Part shown: positions 1 through 8,329 of the stretch, in pieces | How the letters are laid out: each line of letters begins with the position of its first letter | Numbering within the stretch: position 1 is the stretch's first letter | NCBI GenBank assembly: GCA_900315775.1 | Contig: ONAJ01000011.1 | Location: 1 to 63,471, forward strand | Origin: an uncultured Prevotella sp. | GTDB lineage: Bacteria; Bacteroidota; Bacteroidia; Bacteroidales; Bacteroidaceae | DNA: 63,471 bases | Reading direction: 5' to 3' | Made by a program: the position numbers and the translations under genes | The notes under the pieces: generated by a model | What the model saw: the letters and a program-made list of their open reading frames with translations, nothing else | Database searches by the model: none | Told to the model about the DNA's origin: nothing

Positions 1-95
1 TTCAACTTTTGCCAGGGATAAGGATTAAGGTACCCAAAAGGCATTCAACCTATGGCAGGGTTAAGGTAAAAAACATTCAACTTATTTTAGGGAAG
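1..95. repeat. Edge of a degenerate tandem repeat
   Basis: Three copies of a phrase starting TTCAAC begin at 1, 45 and 76. The first two continue with a GGCAGGG/GCCAGGG and TAAGG block. Spacing is irregular (44 then 31), so this is a decayed array. It may extend beyond the left edge. No convincing gene is seen across it. Confidence 0.4.
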
Positions 96-129
96 TACAG
101 TTTCGTTGTCAACGAGGCGTGGTCAAAAT

Positions 130-265
130 GGTCAAGGTCAAAGTGGTCAAACTCGAAATCGGATTCCCATTTTCCACGCAAAGTAATATAATAATATATA
201 TATTATTATATACTTTGAATCATTTTTCTACTTCAAAACCGACTTTGACCACTTTGACCTTGACC
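130..265. repeat. Nested palindrome with direct-repeat arms (locus 1)
   Basis: A perfect 22-base inverted repeat has arms at 130-151 and 244-265. Each arm is made of GGTCAA-type direct repeats (GGTCAAGGTCAAAGTGGTCAAA split as GGTCAA, GGTCAAAGT, GGTCAAA). An extra GGTCAAAAT lies just outside the left arm at 121-129. Inside is a second AT-only palindrome, 180-216, with the same centre near 198. The shape matches the palindromes at 22.5, 25.1, 61.7 and 62.06 kb, although the repeat unit differs. Possible roles are a protein-binding array, a replication or transfer origin of a small element, or a cruciform. The symmetry is seen directly; the role is unknown. Confidence 0.85.
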
Positions 266-501
266 AGCTTTTTAGTTATTTTTCTTTTAAACCGTTGATT
301 TTTAAATACTTACAAAATCTTATCTCCTTTTGACTTTGACACGAACACAGCTTTTTACCCCAAAAATCGCCGAAAAAAGCCTTCAAAACCCTAATTTTTT
401 CTTTCAAACACATCCAACTTTTGCGCAAAATTTACGTTCATCATACAATTTTTTATCCATTTTTTATTCTCTATTTAATTTTATTTCATAACTTTGCATC
501 G

Positions 502-776
502 TCGCTTGTTACTTTATAATATAGGTACAGGCGAACTTATATATGAGAAAGACGTTTTCGGACGTCTGTCGTTGTGAGACACGAACTTCGCAAATCCGTA
601 AAAACCACAACTGGCAGATGACAACGGAGCGTCTGCGTAGTGCGTTTCTATATATTTTATCACATATAGTCCGTACTGGCGTAGGCTGAATACGTTGTCT
701 TTCCTGTGTGGTTTGGGCAATGCGAAGGCCTGTGTCTCCAGGATGGACAAAAGAACAGACACCTACGCCTTTTTTG
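502..776 (+). ncRNA. Candidate structured RNA ending in a terminator
   Basis: A Bacteroidota -7 box, TAACTTTG, lies at 489-496, so a transcript would start near 502. Its end is marked by an 8-base stem GGCGTAGG (678-685) with CCTACGCC (762-769), followed by six T (770-775). A smaller hairpin AGACGT/ACGTCT is at 550-567. A weaker TCCGT/ACGGA stem lies around 595-630. No good reading frame fits on the + strand. The transcript could be an independent small RNA or the leader of the gene at 849, attenuated by the terminator. No known RNA family was recognised with certainty. Confidence 0.4.
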
Positions 777-848
777 TATCATAAGCTAACCTTAAGACAA
801 ATAGAAGAATCCGACTCTGGGGTGTTTAGGAGGCAGTGACTATTATTT

Positions 849-1505
849 ATGAGAGATGAAATTATTTTTTTCGCATTGATCATAGCTGGAATTGTCTTTT
901 GTTGTGCTTTAGCATGTAATATAACATGCGAAATAGGATACTTTGCTGACTGTAAAGGATTCTTTATAAAAAATCTTAATGTAATTGCAAACTGCGGGAC
1001 TTTTATGGCTACGTGTTTTGCTGCTTTCTATGGTATAAAGGAATATAGTATTCATAAGGTAGAAGAAAAGATAAAACTATTGGGAGAGTATAATCAGCGA
1101 TACTCTACAGATAAAAATATCAAAACCGTAGTAAGTTGGATGTTGAAAATTGCTATTTTAAATGAAAAAGGAGATATTGTAGGAGCAAATCCAGACAAGA
1201 CCACTCACAAGCCTGGAATATACGAAAAGGAAATGTTCATGAGGTTCTTTGAAGAATTATATTTGCATATTAAGAATGGTAGTGTGGAAAAAAGACAGGC
1301 ATGTTTGTTATTTTCATATTATGCAATTAAATTTGATGAAATCGAAAATTTTCGCCTTGATATATCAGACTATAAAAGTAAGGATGAACTGATGAATGAA
1401 GAGTTGAAAGATCCATTTTCTAAGTATTGGGCATCCTATCGTATGTTTATAGAAGACATGAGAAATGAATGGGAAAAATATGCTGATGAATTAAAAATCA
1501 AATAA
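849..1505 (+). CDS. Hypothetical protein with two N-terminal membrane helices
   Basis: Function not recognised. The 218-residue product starts with a hydrophobic helix (about residues 5-28) and a second one (about 45-65). These are followed by a soluble, charged, mostly helical tail rich in Lys and Glu. The layout suggests an inner-membrane protein with a cytoplasmic domain. It ends 9 bases before the large GLUG protein, so the two may share a transcript. The coding sequence is markedly AT-rich compared with the housekeeping genes further right, as are the next three genes, hinting at separate ancestry for this block. A role in phage or element defence is possible, but nothing in the sequence shows it. 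Confidence 0.75.
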   Translation: MRDEIIFFALIIAGIVFCCALACNITCEIGYFADCKGFFIKNLNVIANCGTFMATCFAAFYGIKEYSIHKVEEKIKLLGEYNQRYSTDKNIKTVVSWMLKIAILNEKGDIVGANPDKTTHKPGIYEKEMFMRFFEELYLHIKNGSVEKRQACLLFSYYAIKFDEIENFRLDISDYKSKDELMNEELKDPFSKYWASYRMFIEDMRNEWEKYADELKIK

Positions 1506-1514
1506 AAGAAAGTT

Positions 1515-4500
1515 ATGAAAAGACTACTAACTTTAGCAGCAATGTTCCTATGCTGCGTAGCAACTACGTTTGCTCAGTATAGCGGATCCGGGTCAGGAAC
1601 AGAGAATGACCCTTATCTGATTTTCAATGAAAACCAACTGGCACAGATGTCAAATTTCCTTGATCAAGAAGGAGTGGTATTCAAGTTAATGAAAGATTTG
1701 AATTTAACTAACTGGATTGCAGAAAACAATCCAAGCCAGGGTTGGTTGCCAATTGGAGTAGAGACATCACCATTTAAGGGAAATTTTAAAGGAAATAACC
1801 ATAAAATTTCCGGGTTGATGATCAATCGTACATCTACTGATAACGTAGGTTTCTTTGGCTATGTGACAAATGCTACCATTAGCGATTTAACCATTGAAGG
1901 TACCTCTGTTTCTGGTGCAGAAAATGTTGGAGCTATGTTCGGTAATATTAGAGCATCATCAGTAACCAATTGTCAGATAAACATGACTGGGGCAACTGGC
2001 GTAACAGGTAAAACTCCGGTTGGAGGATTAGCTGGTTATTCAAAAAATACTAATTTCCAAACATTTAGTGTCTCTACCAAGGTTTTTGGTTCTGAGGGGC
2101 GAGTTGGTGGTGCTATCGGAAAAGCCGATGGCGGTGGAACTATTTCAAATGGTTCATTCACAGGCAACATAGAAGGAATAGGAAACAACACTGCCGGTTT
2201 AGTTGGTATAGCCATTAATCAAACCATTTCGAATGTTATAATTAAATGTGATATTAATGGCCAAAATGACACAGGTGGTATCGCTGGCAGCGGTGAAAAT
2301 TGCAGCTTTACCGACTGCAAATATGAAGGTGACTTAACAGGCTTTAAATACGTTGGTGGAATTGTTGGAGAATTGAAAACGCTCACATCTTCTTTTACTT
2401 CATGTTTCTCAAAAGGAAAGATCACAGCGACAGGAGATTACTGTGGTGGAATAGTGGGTGTCAGCCAAGGAGCGTGCATAGAAAAAATGGAGAATTGTAG
2501 CCATTTTGGAGATATCAGTGCTCAATCTTATGTTGGAGGACTTATTGGCTCAATAGTTTGTGTAGATGAGTTGCCTACACTACATACATACACTATAATT
2601 GTAAAGAATGATAATTATGATGACTATAGCTATGAAAAACAAAGATCAGAAGAGAAAATAGTGAATGGTACTAATGTTTCATCGTCAATTAACAATTGTT
2701 GTGCTGTTTGTAATATTGAAGGAGAAGATTATGTTGGTGGTCTTATTGGTTCTGACCTATCTTCTTTTGGATATAGTAGTATTGAGAAAACTGCCGCTTA
2801 TTCTATTTCGGGCAATTTTACTATTTATTTGTTTCAGGATGGCAATCCAACAGGAACATGGAGAAGAAATGGAACTATTACCTACAAATACTATAATTAT
2901 GCTCGCAATTCCATCAGTTATTCTTTAACAAACAACTACTATAACGGGACTATTAATGGATGCAACAATGTTGGTGGACTTATTGGGCAAAAAGGAGGCG
3001 GCGAATTAAAAAACAACTATGCTTTCGCGCAAATCTATGGTAATACATATGTAAGTGGAATTGTGGGAAGTACTACTGCACAAACTATGCAAAGTTTCTA
3101 TAGTGTAACAAGTATTAAGTCTAATATTGAAAATTGTCCCGTTATTTCCGCATCACAGTTATCCGTCGGTCGAATTGTTGGTTCCTCTGCAGATAATAAT
3201 TATACATCAATAGGTGCTCTTGGCTCATCCGAAGGCAACCGTGCCTTGACACAGACCAAAGTGATACTACAAGGCGTGGTGCAGGAAGTAGAAGATGATT
3301 TGCAGAACGGCACCAGCATAGGCCCATCGTTGCTTAAACTCAAAGCAACCTATGTCTCGATGGGATGGAATTTTGATGACTGCTGGAATATCTTGGAAAC
3401 AGAGAGTTATCCATATAAGAAATATCAAGCCGCACCTCCAATAATAGAAAGTGAACTTGTTTCGCAAGCTACAAACATCAGCGGCAAGAGCACCAGTGGT
3501 GGAACCATTTACCTGTACTATAAAGACCATAATGCAGTTTCTACTACCTGTAGTGGGAACAATTGGTCTTTTAATACAGAAGCCCTGCAGAGTGGTGCCT
3601 TAGTACAGATATATGCTGAAGTAGAAAGTCTCACACCATCCTACATTACCACATCTTTTGTTGGTTATCCAGGCAGTGGTACAGAAGAAGACCCCTATCG
3701 AATCTATACGGCTGAAGACTTACAAGGAGCTTATAACAAAGGCTATTACAAATTGATGAACGATATAGACCTAACACAATGGATTAACGAGAACAGCCCA
3801 ATTGAGGGTTGGCCAGCTATTGGACGCAATACTGGTGAAACCACTTATATTAATGGTAATGGACACAAAGTGACTGGACTTTGGATAAACACAACGCAGA
3901 ATTTTAATGGTTTATTCTCGAACTTCTCTGCCGGACAAATCAAGAATCTTACCGTAGAGGTCGCCTCTGGAAAGAAAGTAAAAGGTGGTGACTACACAGG
4001 TGTTCTTATTGGACGTAATGCAAATGGTACAATAGAAAATTGCATAGTCAAAGGTGATGTGGAAGGTACATCACACGTTGGAGGAGTTGCAGGATACGCT
4101 TTAAATACAACGGCAAATAACATATCATATAATGGTACGGTAATGTCAAATTCTGCAGATGCATACGTTGGAGGTTTAGCTGGTATGACCAAAACGTGTA
4201 CAATAACCAATTGTCATGCTAATACGACAGTTATCGCACCCAATACTCAAAATCGCGTAGGAGGTCTTATTGGTTATGCCCAAGGCGGAACAACTGAAAA
4301 ATCTAATGTAAATATAACATTGAATGCAAATGGTGAAAATAGTTATGTTGGAGGTTTGGTAGGCTACAGTAGTGCCTCAATAAATCAATCTTTTTCTACC
4401 GGTAGTGTGTCATCTAATGGTGAGAATTCTTATACTGGTGGACTGATAGGCTACGCTTTAGCACCTGTAAGCAATTGCTATAGTACGGCAAATGTACATG

Positions 4501-5726
4501 GTACGCTGTATAGTGGTGGATTAATAGGTTACACTTTCAGCAGCATAGACAAGTGCTATGCACTAGGTAACATCGAAGGCGTAATGTACGGTGGTGGTGT
4601 AGTTGGCGAACTTGATGGCGCAGATGCCTGCCTTACTAACAGCGTCGCTGCCAATAACACTTTAGCGCTCTCTGCCCAGTCTTCTTGGGGCTGTCGTGTA
4701 ATAGGCGGATATAAGAATGGTGCTGCTGATCCTAATACGAGCAACTATGCATTAAGCACTATGCAGGTTTCACTCAACAACGTTCCACAAATAAAGACTG
4801 ACGACTTGTTAGAAGGTGTTGCGAAAACTATAACAGAACTAACAACAAAGTCAACCTATCAGGAATTGGACTGGGACTTCACCGATATTTGGAATATTTC
4901 TGATGGCACGGGCTATCCATACCTGATAGGAGCAATACCTGTAATACCTGATGATCCAAATCCTGGTGATGACCCAAATCCTGACGATCCGGATCCAATA
5001 GTAGATCCCGATACCGACATCAGTTCTATGAACAATGTTATCTATCTTAACAAGGTGGAGACAAGTGCAAATAGTCAGATTAATCTTTCTATAAAGATGA
5101 AGAACAACGTGGGTATTCGTGGTTTCCAGTTTGACATCTATCTGCCTGATGGCGTAACAGTAGTAAAGAGTGCAAAAGGTAAGATTATTGGTTCGTTGAG
5201 CGAAGGTCGTTTACCAGAAGATGATGAGCACTCTCTGACGCTAAGCGAGCAGGGAGACGGTGCTATCCGCTTCCTTTGTGGTTCGTTGTATGACGAGACG
5301 TTTACAGGTAATGATGGTGAGATAGCTACATTAACAGTGAAGGTGGCTGAGGAAATGAATGATGGCGACTACCCTATCATCCTGAGAAACATGAAACTGA
5401 CAGAGACGGACATCAACAATTATTATCAGACAGACTATGTTAAGTCAACACTGACTATCAAGTCTTATACTTTGGGCGACATAAATAATGACCAAAAGAT
5501 TGATGTTAGTGACTACATCGGAATAGCCAACCATATCCTTGGAAATACCCCAGAGGGATTCGTGTTTGCTGCAGCTGATGTTAATCTTGATGGTAACATT
5601 GATGTCTCTGACTACATTGGTGTTGCGAACATCATCCTAACAGGTTCTATTTATGGTGGAACATCTAATGCCGCAATGATGAACATTTTTGAGAAAGAAG
5701 AGACACAAGATGTTGAACCAGAATAA
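1515..5726 (+). CDS. Large secreted GLUG-repeat protein with cohesin-like and dockerin-like ends
   Basis: This 1403-residue protein has a clear signal peptide (residues 1-20, ending TFAQ). Two similar halves follow. Each opens with a GSGTE.DPY block (near 25 and 717), followed by a .LMKDLNLT / .LMNDIDLT strand block, then many GLUG-like repeats carrying VGGLIGY-type cores. An Asp/Pro-rich linker (about 1145-1165) leads to a cohesin-like beta domain (about 1165-1315). Next come two EF-hand-like loops, DINNDQKIDVSDY and DVNLDGNIDVSDY (about 1320-1376), arranged like a type I dockerin. The protein ends in an acidic tail rather than a type IX-like tail. It is probably a surface adhesin or binding protein. 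The cohesin-like domain is nearly repeated in the next gene. Confidence 0.85.
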   Translation: MKRLLTLAAMFLCCVATTFAQYSGSGSGTENDPYLIFNENQLAQMSNFLDQEGVVFKLMKDLNLTNWIAENNPSQGWLPIGVETSPFKGNFKGNNHKISGLMINRTSTDNVGFFGYVTNATISDLTIEGTSVSGAENVGAMFGNIRASSVTNCQINMTGATGVTGKTPVGGLAGYSKNTNFQTFSVSTKVFGSEGRVGGAIGKADGGGTISNGSFTGNIEGIGNNTAGLVGIAINQTISNVIIKCDINGQNDTGGIAGSGENCSFTDCKYEGDLTGFKYVGGIVGELKTLTSSFTSCFSKGKITATGDYCGGIVGVSQGACIEKMENCSHFGDISAQSYVGGLIGSIVCVDELPTLHTYTIIVKNDNYDDYSYEKQRSEEKIVNGTNVSSSINNCCAVCNIEGEDYVGGLIGSDLSSFGYSSIEKTAAYSISGNFTIYLFQDGNPTGTWRRNGTITYKYYNYARNSISYSLTNNYYNGTINGCNNVGGLIGQKGGGELKNNYAFAQIYGNTYVSGIVGSTTAQTMQSFYSVTSIKSNIENCPVISASQLSVGRIVGSSADNNYTSIGALGSSEGNRALTQTKVILQGVVQEVEDDLQNGTSIGPSLLKLKATYVSMGWNFDDCWNILETESYPYKKYQAAPPIIESELVSQATNISGKSTSGGTIYLYYKDHNAVSTTCSGNNWSFNTEALQSGALVQIYAEVESLTPSYITTSFVGYPGSGTEEDPYRIYTAEDLQGAYNKGYYKLMNDIDLTQWINENSPIEGWPAIGRNTGETTYINGNGHKVTGLWINTTQNFNGLFSNFSAGQIKNLTVEVASGKKVKGGDYTGVLIGRNANGTIENCIVKGDVEGTSHVGGVAGYALNTTANNISYNGTVMSNSADAYVGGLAGMTKTCTITNCHANTTVIAPNTQNRVGGLIGYAQGGTTEKSNVNITLNANGENSYVGGLVGYSSASINQSFSTGSVSSNGENSYTGGLIGYALAPVSNCYSTANVHGTLYSGGLIGYTFSSIDKCYALGNIEGVMYGGGVVGELDGADACLTNSVAANNTLALSAQSSWGCRVIGGYKNGAADPNTSNYALSTMQVSLNNVPQIKTDDLLEGVAKTITELTTKSTYQELDWDFTDIWNISDGTGYPYLIGAIPVIPDDPNPGDDPNPDDPDPIVDPDTDISSMNNVIYLNKVETSANSQINLSIKMKNNVGIRGFQFDIYLPDGVTVVKSAKGKIIGSLSEGRLPEDDEHSLTLSEQGDGAIRFLCGSLYDETFTGNDGEIATLTVKVAEEMNDGDYPIILRNMKLTETDINNYYQTDYVKSTLTIKSYTLGDINNDQKIDVSDYIGIANHILGNTPEGFVFAAADVNLDGNIDVSDYIGVANIILTGSIYGGTSNAAMMNIFEKEETQDVEPE

Positions 5727-5760
5727 ATATAGTAGTGATAAATATTAAACAAAAAAGAAT

Positions 5761-7011
5761 ATGAAAAAGTTATTATTTCCAATCCTTGCATTTTGCTTTG
5801 GATTTGTTGACACACTGAATGCGGCTAACACCGATATTAGTGTCTTGAACAACATTATTTATGTAGAGCCATTCTCTGCTGCACCAGGTACTCAAATGCA
5901 GATGTCTATAAAGATGAAGAATACAGTAGGTATTCGTGGGTTCCAGTTTGACCTGTATCTTCCGGATGGTATCTCTGCTGCAAAAAGCTCCAAAGGGAAG
6001 ATTCTATCGTCGTTGACAGAAGACCGTTTGCCTGCTGAAGACGAGCACACGCTTACATTGAGCGAACAGGGTGATGGTTCTATCAGATTTCTTTGTGGTT
6101 CTATGGCCGATGAAACATTTACAGGATTAGATGGAGAGATAGCTACATTGACCATAAATGTTTCTGGAGAAATGGCAACAGGGGATTATCCTGTTCTCCT
6201 GAAAAATATGAAACTAACAGAAACTGACATCAATCATTACTATGAGACGGAACTCATTGAAACAACTGTTACTGTAGAATTAGCCGGAAATGTCATCATT
6301 GACGAAACGTCCACAACCCTACCAGCAGCAGCTGATGGAGTAAATGTAACAGTAAAACGTACTATCACTGCCAACGAATGGAGCACAATATGTCTGCCTT
6401 TCGATATGAGCGAAAGTCAGGTTAAGAGTGCTTTTGGAAATGATGTAGAACTCTCTGATTTTGTAGATTACGACATTGATGAAGATTTAAATGAGGACAT
6501 CGTAGGAATACAACTAAACTTCAATAGTGTTACTGCTATAGAAGCAAATCATCCCTACTTAATAAAAACATCAGGAAACATTACTGAATTTGACGTAAAC
6601 AATGTAAATATCTCGCCACTCGAGGATGAGGCTTACGTTGAATATGATAATGGTAAGACTGGAAAGAAAAGGGAAGTGTATGGAACGTTCTACGGAACAC
6701 TAAAAGCGGGAGGCACAATAGGTGATAAGTGCCTTTTTATAAGTGGAAATAAATTCTGGTATTCAGCAGGTTCAACTACCATAAAAGCATTCCGCGGATT
6801 TTTTAACCTTGTTGATGTTCTTGCTGATGTGGATAATGTTAGCTCAAAGATATCCTTTGTCATTAGTGACGAAACAAATGGTATTAAACATACTAACCTT
6901 ATTGGAAACGACACAAATGACTGGCATAGCATCGAAGGACTAAAAATCACCGGAAAGCCTACTAAGAAAGGCATATATATAAATAATGGTAAGAAAATAG
7001 TAATTAAATAA
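5761..7011 (+). CDS. Secreted cohesin-like domain protein with C-terminal sorting tail
   Basis: A 416-residue secreted protein. After a signal peptide (about 1-21), residues 22-175 form a domain very close to the C-terminal cohesin-like domain of the preceding gene; both share GIRGFQFD.YLPDG, LTLSEQGDG and NMKLTETDIN. The middle (about 195-365) has a WSTICLPFDMS segment often met in Prevotella surface proteins. The end, KKGIYINNGKKIVIK, resembles a type IX sorting tail, so outer-membrane export is likely. It starts 34 bases after the GLUG gene and probably belongs to the same transcript. Its ligand is unknown. The adjacent dockerin-like segment makes a protein-protein scaffold conceivable but unproven. 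Confidence 0.8.
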   Translation: MKKLLFPILAFCFGFVDTLNAANTDISVLNNIIYVEPFSAAPGTQMQMSIKMKNTVGIRGFQFDLYLPDGISAAKSSKGKILSSLTEDRLPAEDEHTLTLSEQGDGSIRFLCGSMADETFTGLDGEIATLTINVSGEMATGDYPVLLKNMKLTETDINHYYETELIETTVTVELAGNVIIDETSTTLPAAADGVNVTVKRTITANEWSTICLPFDMSESQVKSAFGNDVELSDFVDYDIDEDLNEDIVGIQLNFNSVTAIEANHPYLIKTSGNITEFDVNNVNISPLEDEAYVEYDNGKTGKKREVYGTFYGTLKAGGTIGDKCLFISGNKFWYSAGSTTIKAFRGFFNLVDVLADVDNVSSKISFVISDETNGIKHTNLIGNDTNDWHSIEGLKITGKPTKKGIYINNGKKIVIK

Positions 7012-7020
7012 CTTGGAAGT

Positions 7021-7224
7021 ATGAAAAAATATATAATGCCCAATTGCACACTTATTGCTCTGGCTAACGAAAGAGAACTGCTTAGTCTAAGTGGAGTAAA
7101 ATCGAATGGTATCGACTTTGGTGGTGTTGACTTTGGTGGCACCATAGATCCCGCAGCAAAAAGAGTTAATCCTTTCTACAAGGACGGCGATGACGTTCTG
7201 GAAGAAGAGGAAGAAGAGGAATAA
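7021..7224 (+). CDS. Small acidic-tailed protein
   Basis: A 67-residue protein starting MKKYIMPNC, nine bases after the cohesin-like gene. It has no signal peptide. The middle carries a short repeated motif, DFGGVDFGG, and the end is a run of seven glutamates. Prevotella genomes contain many small proteins with a similar MKKY or MKK start next to secreted proteins, usually of unknown role. The position directly before a strong terminator (7232-7260) supports a real last gene of this operon. Whether it is a structural peptide, a chaperone-like partner or a modified-peptide precursor cannot be told; no modifying enzyme is nearby. Confidence 0.65.
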   Translation: MKKYIMPNCTLIALANERELLSLSGVKSNGIDFGGVDFGGTIDPAAKRVNPFYKDGDDVLEEEEEEE

Positions 7225-7231
7225 CAACAAG

Positions 7232-7260
7232 TACAGCCCCGATGCAATATCGGGGCTGTA
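7232..7260 (+). terminator. Terminator of the secreted-protein operon
   Basis: A perfect 12-base stem, TACAGCCCCGAT with ATCGGGGCTGTA, around a 5-base loop. It starts 8 bases after the stop codon of the small acidic protein. The T-run is short, but stem strength and position fit an intrinsic terminator. Confidence 0.8.
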
Positions 7261-7577
7261 TTGTGTAGGTACGAGAAATAAGTATAGGGAATTTCCTTTT
7301 TCACACCTGTACTTGTGCTGGAGTGAAGGTTATTGCTTCCATAATTCTCACTGTTTTACTTTTTATGGTACAAAGATACGAAGAAAAAACGTAAAACGCG
7401 ATATTTTACATAAAAACATACCAGCAGAATACGATATTTTACAAGAAATGGCGTTTCAGAACGCGATATTTTACAGGACAATGCCACAAATTTAAAAGTG
7501 TAGTTTTGACATTTATCATTGAAAAGTGTAGTTTTTTGCCATCAAAAGTTATTGATGTGACAAGGGACTTTTAACCA

Positions 7578-7685
7578 CTACCTTACGAGTTGTTCCGTCA
7601 CTCCTTCTTCGATTATTACTGTCTTAATGCTTGTATGGTTGGCCGAGTCGCGTTCGAGGTCGATGAAATCAACGAGAGTATCTTG
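7578..7685 (-). pseudogene. C-terminal remnant of a protein gene
   Basis: On the minus strand, 35 sense codons read as a plausible protein tail with good amphipathic pattern (it includes DFIDLERDSANH and ends EQLVR) before a stop at 7578-7580. No start or upstream body exists; the frame runs into a GTTAAAA heptamer array at 7694. It looks like the end of a secreted protein whose body was deleted. Family not recognised. Confidence 0.35.
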
Positions 7686-7693
7686 TTGTGAAA

Positions 7694-7853
7694 GTTAAAA
7701 GTTAAAAGTTAAAAGTTAATTGTCTAATGAAAATAATGGTGTAAGGAGGGAGGGAAGAGAAGAGAATAATATAGTCATAATACTCTCTTTTACCCCTTTT
7801 TTGAAAACATTAAAACACAATGTTTTTAACTTTTAACTTTTAACTTTTAACTT
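7694..7853. repeat. Inverted pair of heptamer arrays (GTTAAAA and TTTTAAC)
   Basis: GTTAAAA is repeated about 3.5 times at 7694-7719. Its exact complement TTTTAAC is repeated about four times at 7824-7853. The two could pair as a long stem. A third, purine-rich 7-base phrase (GGAGGGA-like) lies between them near 7747-7765. This belongs to the window-wide heptamer family. Confidence 0.85.
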
Positions 7854-7859
7854 TCAGAT

Positions 7860-8046
7860 ATGACAGACCTGGAGGGTGAAGTGCCTTACTTGGAATTGTA
7901 CTACAGTGCGTCAATGCGAATAAGTAGGCTACTTACACTCAGTAAGTAGGCTACTTACACGTCTGAAGAAGCAGGTTGAAAAAAAGTTTCAGCGCAAGGT
8001 ATCAGAATTATACAAGTATGGGATTTTCTTCGTAAATTTGCAATAG
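7860..8046 (+). pseudogene. Small gene broken by a 22-base tandem duplication
   Basis: The frame opens at ATG 7860 (MTDLEGEVPYLELYYSA...) and hits a stop at 7947-7949. A 22-base segment starting TAAGTAGGCTACTTACAC is duplicated in tandem (7921-7942 and 7943-7960+). Removing one copy restores an open frame of exactly 55 codons. This would continue through LKKQVEKKFQRKVSELY and end at 8046. The restored protein is 54 residues, with a basic helical second half. It lies just upstream of the smalltalk gene. Function unknown. The duplication could be a fixed lesion or a reversible switch. Confidence 0.55.
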
Positions 8047-8162
8047 ATTTCTCGAGCGCGAGAAATCTTAGAGGAGAGAGGAGAGAGGAGTGAGGAGAGA
8101 GATATGTAATATGGCGCCAAAACATTTCTCTAACCTCTAACCCCTAACCCCTAACCCCTAAT
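8045..8162. repeat. Hairpin plus two heptamer arrays upstream of the smalltalk gene
   Basis: A perfect 10-base stem (AGATTTCTCG / CGAGAAATCT, loop AGCG) lies at 8045-8068. A purine array of GAGAGGA-type heptamers follows at 8071-8101, and then a CCCCTAA array (about 3.5 copies) at 8134-8161, ending 14 bases before the smalltalk ATG. A possible -7 box, TAAATTTG, sits at about 8033-8040, so these elements would lie in the leader RNA. Confidence 0.8.
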
Positions 8163-8175
8163 TTTTAATTACGCT

Positions 8176-8289
8176 ATGAAAAAGGATACATGGAAGACGA
8201 TTATACAGGTGGTGATATCTGTATTGACGGCAGCACTGACTGCATTGGGAACGACATCGTGTATGGGTCACGGACCGATATACATCTAA
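8176..8289 (+). CDS. Smalltalk family small protein
   Basis: A 37-residue protein, MKKDTWKTIIQVV followed by a hydrophobic Ala/Thr/Leu helix and the end TTSCMGHGPIYI. This pattern (MKK.TWK.IIQ...TSCMG) is that of the smalltalk family, very short proteins common in Bacteroidales and of unknown function, often near an amidase or HU-like gene; neither partner is present here. The Cys after a hydrophobic stretch looks lipobox-like, but the peptide left after it would be only nine residues. It is followed at once by a terminator (8295-8322), so it is a single-gene unit. Confidence 0.8.
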   Translation: MKKDTWKTIIQVVISVLTAALTALGTTSCMGHGPIYI

Positions 8290-8294
8290 AGAAT

Positions 8295-8322
8295 AAAGCC
8301 TCGACCGAGTGGTCGGGGCTTT
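8295..8322. terminator. Bidirectional terminator
   Basis: A 12-pair stem, AAAGCCTCGACC with GGTCGGGGCTTT (one T-G pair), loop GAGT. It sits between the smalltalk stop (+) and the pectate lyase stop at 8330 (-) and can serve both. Confidence 0.75.
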
Positions 8323-8329
8323 AACTGCG

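Noticed and set aside
514-762. 82-residue minus-strand frame near the left end
   Set aside because: It covers the candidate structured RNA and its terminator stem; the structure explains the sequence better.
7190-7495. 101-residue frame over the terminator at 7232
   Set aside because: It begins inside the acidic small gene and runs through a strong terminator; composition is not protein-like.
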